Assembly (NCBI RefSeq): GCF_026283925.1 | Contig: NZ_JAPDPF010000015.1 | Span: 1-58,415 of the forward strand | Origin: Dyella halodurans | GTDB lineage: Bacteria > Pseudomonadota > Gammaproteobacteria > Xanthomonadales > Rhodanobacteraceae | Direction of reading: 5' to 3' | Length of the DNA stretch: 58,415 nucleotides | Part shown: positions 53,359 to 58,415 of the stretch, piece by piece | Layout of the letters: each line of letters starts with the position of its first letter | Numbering within the stretch: the first letter of the stretch is position 1 | Made by a program: the position numbers and the translations under genes | The notes under the pieces: model-generated | The model's database searches: none | Seen by the model: only the letters and a program-made list of their open reading frames with translations | Told to the model about the DNA's origin: nothing

Positions 53359-54369
53359 ATGAAGGCAGACATGCAAATCGGCGGCGCGCAGCGCGCGGCC
53401 ATCCTGCTGCTCACCTTGGGCGAGCAGGACGCAGCCGAGGTGCTCAAGCACCTCAGTGCGCGTGATGTGCAGGCGGTGGGCTCGGCCATGGCCAGCCTCA
53501 CCAATGTGTCGCGCGAGCAGGTGGAGCAAGTGCTCGATCGCCTCAATGACGACATGGGCCGCCACACCTCGCTGGGTGTCGGCACTGAGGAATACATCCG
53601 CAAGATCCTGGTCAACGCGCTGGGCGAGAGCAAGGCCGGGGGCCTGATCGACCGCATCCTGCTGGGCCGCTCCAGCAAGGGCCTGGAGTCGCTCAAGTGG
53701 ATGGAGAGCCGTGCCATCGCCGAAATGATCAGCCAGGAGCATCCGCAGATCATCGCCCTGGTGCTGGCGCATCTCGAGCCCGACCAGGCCGCCGAAGTCA
53801 TTGGCTACCTGCCGCCGCGCGTGCGCAGCGATGCGGTGATGCGCATCGCCACGCTCGATGGCGTGCAGCCGCACGCGCTCAACGAGCTGGACGAGATCAT
53901 GGAGCGCCAGTTCTCCGGCAATACCAAGAAGCTCAAGTCCGCCAGCGTCGGTGGCCTCAAGGCCGCGGCCAATATCCTCAACGCGATGGAAACCACGCGC
54001 GAGAACGAGCTGATGGCGGCCATCCGCACGCATGATTCGAGCTTGGGTGGGCGGATCGAAGAACTGATGTTCGTGTTCGAGGATCTCGGCGACCTGGACG
54101 ACCGCAGCATGCAGACGCTGCTGCGCGAAGTGCCGACGGCACGCCTGGTCACCGCGCTGAAGGGCGCCGAGCCCGGTGTGCGCGAAAAGATCTTCGCCAA
54201 CATGTCCAAGCGCGCCGCCGACATGCTGCGCGACGACCTGGAAGTGTCCGGTCCGGTGCGCCTGAGCGAAGTCGATTCCGCGCAGAAGGAAGTGCTCGCC
54301 ATCGCGCGCAAGCTCGCCGATTCGGGCGCGATCAATCTCTCCGGCAGCAGTGACGAGTTGGTGGCATGA
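53359..54369 (+). CDS. fliG: Flagellar motor switch protein FliG
   Basis: This 336-residue protein shows GAQRAAILLLTLGEQDAAEV, MISQEHPQIIALVLAHLEPD and the torque helix region with LMFVFEDLGDLDDRSMQTLL, REVPTARLVTALKGAEPGVR. FliG sits on the MS ring and interacts with the stator. It begins 147 bp after fliF, a larger gap than elsewhere in the operon, with no gene in it. The stop overlaps the fliH start by 4 bp. Confidence 0.96.
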   Translation: MKADMQIGGAQRAAILLLTLGEQDAAEVLKHLSARDVQAVGSAMASLTNVSREQVEQVLDRLNDDMGRHTSLGVGTEEYIRKILVNALGESKAGGLIDRILLGRSSKGLESLKWMESRAIAEMISQEHPQIIALVLAHLEPDQAAEVIGYLPPRVRSDAVMRIATLDGVQPHALNELDEIMERQFSGNTKKLKSASVGGLKAAANILNAMETTRENELMAAIRTHDSSLGGRIEELMFVFEDLGDLDDRSMQTLLREVPTARLVTALKGAEPGVREKIFANMSKRAADMLRDDLEVSGPVRLSEVDSAQKEVLAIARKLADSGAINLSGSSDELVA

Positions 54370-55016
54370 GCGCCGTCCTCGATCGCGACAACGTCATCAG
54401 CTTCCAGCGCTGGCTGCCACCCGAGATGGGTGCGCCGCCGGTCGAGGAGGTGGTGCCCGTCGAGCCGGTGGCACAGCCTACCGTGCGTGACCTCGAGGCA
54501 CTGGAACAGCAGGCGCGCGATGAAGGCTACGCTGCCGGGCACGCGGAGGGCCTGGCCGCGGCGCGCGATGTGCTGAATGAGCGCATTGCGCGACTCGACC
54601 GGATCCTGGAAGCGGCGGCGCGGCCATTGCGTTCCATGGATGAACTGGTGGAACTGGAACTGGCACGCCTGGCCATGACCGTGGCGCGCCAGGTCGTTGC
54701 GCACGAGTTGCGTACCTCGCCCGACCTGGTGGTCGAGGCCGTGCGCCAGGCCGTGCTGGCCATGCCATCCGCCACCGCGAAATTGCGTGTGCGCCTGCAT
54801 CCGGACGATCTTGCCCTGCTGCGCTCGCTGCACATGGCCGAGCCCGACTGGGTGCTGGTCGCCGACGGCACGTTGGAGCGCGGTGATTGCATGCTGGAAA
54901 GCGAGCGCTCGCGCCTGGATTCACGCGTGGATACACGCATGGCCGCCGTGGTCGATGCCGTGCTTGGCGCCGAGGCGGAAGACATCGATGCGGATGCCGA
55001 CGAGGTGCGCGGATGA
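54366..55016 (+). CDS. fliH: Flagellar export regulator FliH
   Basis: This 216-residue protein has an N-terminal FQRWLPPEM segment, a helix with small-residue spacing ([20 protein letters not shown]) typical of FliH GxxxG repeats, and a C-terminal domain with [20 protein letters not shown] and [14 protein letters not shown]. FliH binds the ATPase FliI. It is coupled at both ends by 4-bp overlaps. Confidence 0.93.
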   Translation: MSAVLDRDNVISFQRWLPPEMGAPPVEEVVPVEPVAQPTVRDLEALEQQARDEGYAAGHAEGLAAARDVLNERIARLDRILEAAARPLRSMDELVELELARLAMTVARQVVAHELRTSPDLVVEAVRQAVLAMPSATAKLRVRLHPDDLALLRSLHMAEPDWVLVADGTLERGDCMLESERSRLDSRVDTRMAAVVDAVLGAEAEDIDADADEVRG

Positions 55017-56377
55017 ATCCGCCGCCCGGCCACTCGCCGGCAAGCCTGTGGCAGGAGCGTTTGGCGCGCCGTCGTCAACGCGCCGTGGGCACCCGCATGC
55101 TCACCGTCGAAGGTCGCCTGCGCCGGGTGGTCGGCCTGACCCTGGAGGCCGAAGGATGCGAGGCGCCGCTGGGCGCGCGCTGCATGGTCGCCACGGCTGA
55201 CGGCAACGAACTGGATACCGAGGTGGTCGGCTTTGCGGACGAACGCTTGCTGCTGATGCCGGTCACCGAGATGCACGGCGTGCTGCCGAACGCGCGCGTG
55301 CGGCCCTGCGCACATAGCAGCGGTCTGCCTGTCGGCATGGCCTTGCTTGGCCGGGTGATCGGCGCCGATGGCGTACCGCTCGATGGCATGGGCCCGCTCG
55401 ACGTGGATGAACATGCCTCGCTCAAGCGCGAGCCGATCAATCCGATGGCGCGTAAGCCCATCGATACGCCGCTGGATACCGGCGTACGCGCCATCAACGC
55501 CTTGCTGAGCGTCGGTCGCGGCCAGCGCCTGGGCCTGTTCGCCGGCTCCGGCGTCGGCAAATCGACCCTGCTGGGCATGATGACGCGCTATACCGATGCC
55601 GATGTGGTGGTGGTCGGATTGATTGGCGAGCGCGGCCGTGAGGTCAAGGAATTCGTCGAGCACACGCTCGGTGCCGAAGGGCGGGCACGTGCGGTCATCG
55701 TGGCGGCTCCTGCCGATGCGCCGCCACTCAAGCGTCTACGTGGCGCGCAGTACGCCACCGCGATTGCGGAGTGGTTCCGTGACCGTGGCCAGCGCGTCCT
55801 GCTGTTGATGGATTCGATCACCCGTTATGCGCAGGCGCAGCGTGAGATCGCCCTGGCCATCGGCGAGCCGCCGGCGACCAAGGGCTACCCGCCGTCGGTG
55901 TTTGCGATGCTTCCGGCCCTGGTCGAGCGCGCGGGCAATGATGCCGATGGCCGCGGATCGATCACCGCGTTCTATACCGTGCTGACCGAAGGCGACGACT
56001 ACCGCCACGACCCGATTGCCGATGCCTCGCGCGCGATTCTCGACGGCCATATCGTGCTGTCTCGCGATCTGGCCGAGGCAGGGCATTACCCGGCCATCGA
56101 TATCGAGGCGTCGATCAGCCGCGTGATGCCTGCGGTGGTGACACGTGAGCATTTGCGCGCGGCCCAGCGCTTCCGCCAGGTCTATTCGGCGTATCGCCAG
56201 CAACGCGACCTGATTGCCGTCGGTGCCTACCAAAAGGGTTCCGACCCCCAGGTCGATCACGCCATCTCCATGTGGCCGCGCCTACGCGATTTCCTGCAGC
56301 AAGAGGTGGACGCGCCGACGACGCTTGGCGACGCCATTGCCGGGCTCGAACTGCTCACCGCCGGCGGCGCGCCGTGA
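55013..56377 (+). CDS. fliI: Flagellar export ATPase FliI
   Basis: This 454-residue ATPase starts at the ATG at 55013 overlapping fliH. Walker A is GSGVGKST (178-185) in [18 protein letters not shown], with [20 protein letters not shown] and the Walker B strand [20 protein letters not shown], and the C-terminal [19 protein letters not shown]. It powers early steps of flagellar protein export. The stop overlaps the fliJ start. Confidence 0.97.
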   Translation: MNPPPGHSPASLWQERLARRRQRAVGTRMLTVEGRLRRVVGLTLEAEGCEAPLGARCMVATADGNELDTEVVGFADERLLLMPVTEMHGVLPNARVRPCAHSSGLPVGMALLGRVIGADGVPLDGMGPLDVDEHASLKREPINPMARKPIDTPLDTGVRAINALLSVGRGQRLGLFAGSGVGKSTLLGMMTRYTDADVVVVGLIGERGREVKEFVEHTLGAEGRARAVIVAAPADAPPLKRLRGAQYATAIAEWFRDRGQRVLLLMDSITRYAQAQREIALAIGEPPATKGYPPSVFAMLPALVERAGNDADGRGSITAFYTVLTEGDDYRHDPIADASRAILDGHIVLSRDLAEAGHYPAIDIEASISRVMPAVVTREHLRAAQRFRQVYSAYRQQRDLIAVGAYQKGSDPQVDHAISMWPRLRDFLQQEVDAPTTLGDAIAGLELLTAGGAP

Positions 56378-56808
56378 CATCGCGCGCGAATCGCCTGCAA
56401 CCCGCTGCCGACCTCGCGCGCGAACGCCAGGAAACGGCGATGCAGCGACTGGCCGAGCAGCAGCAACGCGTCGCCAAGGCCGAGCAGCAGCTCGCGGAGC
56501 TGCGTCGCTACCGCGAGGAATATGCCGACACGTCGGGTGGTGTCAGTGTGACTGCGCTGCTCAACCGTCGCCAGTTCGTCGAACGCATCGATCAGGTGAT
56601 CGCCCAGCAGGCCCTCGAGGTGGCCCGACAGCACCGGCAACTCGACCACGTGCGCAACCAGTGGCATGACGCACACTCCCGCGAACGCGCGCTGGGCAGC
56701 GTGATCGATCGCTATCGCGAGCAGGAGCGCAAGAGCGAGGAACGCCGCGAACAAGCCGAGATCGACGAGCGCATGCAGCATCGTCGGCCCACTGGGGGAT
56801 GGTCATGA
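56374..56808 (+). CDS. fliJ: Flagellar export chaperone FliJ
   Basis: This 144-residue coiled-coil protein begins at a GTG overlapping the fliI stop. It reads [60 protein letters not shown], typical of FliJ, which acts as a central stalk in the export ATPase. Almost the whole chain is charged helix. It is followed by fliK. Confidence 0.92.
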   Translation: MTSRANRLQPAADLARERQETAMQRLAEQQQRVAKAEQQLAELRRYREEYADTSGGVSVTALLNRRQFVERIDQVIAQQALEVARQHRQLDHVRNQWHDAHSRERALGSVIDRYREQERKSEERREQAEIDERMQHRRPTGGWS

Positions 56809-56848
56809 TGATGACACCGCATCCCCATGCTTTATTGGAGATATCCGC

Positions 56849-58039
56849 ATGACGCCTGCCATTGCCGTGGCCGTGACACCGTCGTCCGTGCCATCCACGC
56901 CCGCCTCGGCGGGGAACAGCGCTTCCGACAGCCATTCGCCCAGTGCCTTTTCCACGCCGCTGCAACACGCGCGGCAGCAACAGTCGGCACAACGGTCCTC
57001 GACTTCGAACCCTGCGACATCGACCGCCAATGCGTCGAGCACCACATCGTCAGGAACGGCATCGACGACGTCGACGGCCACCGGCAAGTCGTGGAACCCC
57101 GCGGCCGACAACGCCAAGGACGACGACAAACCAGCGGCGAGCAGTAGCCCGAATCCACCCACCGATGCTGCCGCAGCGATGCTGGCACTGCTCGGCCAGA
57201 GCATTCCGGCCAGCGCGGCACCTGCGCCAGCCGCTCCGCCGGCCGGTAGTTCCGGTGGTGCAGCCGTGACCGCGTCGACCCTGCCGATTTCGAGCATGCC
57301 TGGCATGCCGCTGTCAGGGGCAGCGCAAGCTGCTGCCCAAGCCGATGCCGACGACGCCGTCGACGCTACAAAGGCGACCGATGGCTTGAAGGACAACGCG
57401 CTGTCCGCCTTGCTCGGCGACGCCGATGACGACACCGCGCCCGTCGCGACGGTTGGCTCCGGCGCCGAAGCGAAACTGGTGAATGCTGCGCAAGCCGGCG
57501 CAACCACGTCGACATCAGGCGACAAGAGCGACCCGCTCGATGCACTGCGCAACCTGACCACGCCGTTCGGGCAGACCCAGGCACCGGTTCAGGCTGCGGC
57601 GACACCGCACACCATGACCATGAATGCATCCGTCGGCACCCCGACGTTCGCACAGGAGCTGGGTCAGCACGTGGCCTGGCTCGGCGGCCAGAACATCAAG
57701 GAGGCACGCATCACGCTGCATCCGGAGGATCTCGGCCAGCTCGACGTGAAGGTAAGCGTGCAGCATGACCACGTCGACGTGAGCTTCATCGCGCAACACC
57801 CGAACGCCGTGCACGCGGTACAACAAACGCTAAGCCAGCTGGACTCCATGCTGGCACACCACGGTCTTACCCTGGGACAGGCCCAGGTGGGGCAGGGCAA
57901 TCAAGGGGGCGGCGCGGGGCAGGGTGCCTCGTCGAGTTCGGCGGCTGCCGGTGATGCCGGCGCGACGGACGAAGGAGATGTCGCCCAGGTGACGGCGCCG
58001 GTGGTGCAGGCGCTGGGCTTGTTGGATACGTTTGCCTGA
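56849..58039 (+). CDS. fliK: Flagellar hook-length control protein FliK
   Basis: This 396-residue protein has a long Ser/Thr/Ala/Pro-rich, low-complexity N-terminal ruler region (about 1-260) and the conserved C-terminal Flg_hook domain (about 265-350): FAQELGQHVAWLGGQNIKEA, RITLHPEDLGQLDVKVSVQH and NAVHAVQQTLSQLDSMLAHH. FliK measures hook length and switches export to filament proteins. It begins 40 bp after fliJ. No fliL follows in the window; REP and IS30 sequences do. Confidence 0.94.
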   Translation: MTPAIAVAVTPSSVPSTPASAGNSASDSHSPSAFSTPLQHARQQQSAQRSSTSNPATSTANASSTTSSGTASTTSTATGKSWNPAADNAKDDDKPAASSSPNPPTDAAAAMLALLGQSIPASAAPAPAAPPAGSSGGAAVTASTLPISSMPGMPLSGAAQAAAQADADDAVDATKATDGLKDNALSALLGDADDDTAPVATVGSGAEAKLVNAAQAGATTSTSGDKSDPLDALRNLTTPFGQTQAPVQAAATPHTMTMNASVGTPTFAQELGQHVAWLGGQNIKEARITLHPEDLGQLDVKVSVQHDHVDVSFIAQHPNAVHAVQQTLSQLDSMLAHHGLTLGQAQVGQGNQGGGAGQGASSSSAAAGDAGATDEGDVAQVTAPVVQALGLLDTFA

Positions 58040-58308
58040 GCACCACGACCCGCTCTTGCTCCTTCTCCCCTCCGGGGAGAAGGCTGGGATGAGGGGCGGG
58101 TGCTCGCGATAGCGCCGCAACCGAGCCATGTCGCCAGCTCAGTTGCGACAAAACGGCAAGCCCAAGCTTTAAGCCCTCTCCGCCCCGGCGCGTTGCGGTG
58201 TAGCCGCTGTGTAGCGGCCATGGGCCGACACTAAGTCGGCTTGCCACTCCCGCCAAGCTCGCATCCAACGCAATGCTATGAGCTCTTAAGGCCATTTTCT
58301 TTGGGTTA
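58040..58308 (+). other. Intergenic region after fliK with a REP element
   Basis: A member of the GGGGAGAGG REP family lies at 58059-58110 (CTTCTCCCCTCCGGGGAGAA, GGGCGGGTGCTCGCG). Small hairpins such as GTGTAGCCGCTGTGTAGCGG near 58199-58218 follow. No gene is seen before the IS30 tip at 58309. Confidence 0.6.
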
Positions 58309-58415
58309 GGCGGTGTCAATCTAGAAGTGCATCATCGATGGCTTGGGCGAGGTCATCACGCCCCAGCGCACGCATGATCATCTCCGCAGGGCAGTGGTAG
58401 TCGAGCGTGGCTCGC
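58309..58415 (-). mobile_element. IS30-family element, transposase-end side (partial)
   Basis: The tip GGCGGTGTCAATCTAGAAGT at 58309 matches the tip of the element at the left window end. The element runs out of the window to the right, and both have the transposase on the minus strand, so they are in direct orientation. Confidence 0.85.
58316..58415 (-). CDS. IS30-family transposase, C-terminal fragment
   Basis: The minus strand reads RATLDYHCPAEMIMRALGRD and continues DLAQAIDDALLD to a stop at 58316. This is the C-terminus of an IS30-family transposase (the segment after the last catalytic Glu). The stop codon lies within the terminal inverted repeat, 8 bp from the tip. It is complementary to the N-terminal fragment at 1-83; the middle of the gene is absent from the window. 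Confidence 0.85.
   Translation of the reverse strand, partial: RATLDYHCPAEMIMRALGRDDLAQAIDDALLD

Noticed and set aside
51532..54033. 833-codon open frame on the minus strand across fliF and fliG
   Set aside because: It is antisense to two certain flagellar genes, is rich in His/Arg/Ala as expected from reversed high-GC codons, and has no domain.

Overview
The window is high-GC DNA from a gammaproteobacterium, most likely of the Xanthomonadales/Rhodanobacteraceae group (Dyella, Luteibacter, Frateuria or Rhodanobacter-like). This is inferred from the flagellar gene order, the ftsY/rsmD/coaD/ferredoxin and mutY/yggX arrangements, and several families of palindromic repeats typical of that order. 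No taxonomic marker such as 16S rRNA is present.

Both ends lie inside copies of one IS30-family element in the same orientation: the left end holds the start of the transposase gene and one inverted repeat, the right end holds the end of the gene and the other inverted repeat. The window is therefore probably bounded by repeated IS copies.

Layout. (1) 1-15 kb is an accessory-looking stretch ending at a tRNA-Phe. It holds a lipoprotein, a MASE1 membrane protein with a degenerate kinase module, a glutamate-racemase-like protein lacking one catalytic Cys, an LprI-like secreted protein flanked by two copies of a long palindromic repeat, an acyltransferase, a LytS/LytTR two-component pair, a Tat-type beta-carbonic anhydrase and several unknown proteins. 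(2) 15.2-25.7 kb is conserved housekeeping DNA: tRNA-Phe, yggX, mutY, an AsmA-like protein, ftsY, rsmD, coaD, a lipoprotein, a YfhL-type ferredoxin, gamma-glutamyltransferase, a metallo-beta-lactamase-fold hydrolase and a TMEM43-like protein. (3) 25.9-58.0 kb is a large flagellar and chemotaxis locus: a minus-strand block (EAL-HDOD protein, flgN, flgM, flgA, a soluble chemoreceptor), then on the plus strand cheV, flgBCDEFGHIJKL, two flagellin genes, fliD, fliS, a FliT-like gene, a PilZ-like gene, fleQ and fliEFGHIJK.

The flagellar genes form a readable hierarchy. Near-consensus sigma-54 sites precede the chemoreceptor, flgB and fliE. Near-consensus sigma-28 (FliA) sites precede flgM and both flagellin genes. 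FleQ, the sigma-54 activator, is encoded in the locus, with a CRP/Clp-like palindrome in its upstream region. fliL and the later export genes are not in the window; an IS30 copy begins 270 bp after fliK.

The most striking non-coding structure lies between cheV and flgB. Two copies of a roughly 250-bp element in inverted orientation share an ordered set of hairpins whose stems differ in sequence while keeping their base pairing, which suggests selection on a folded RNA or single-stranded DNA.
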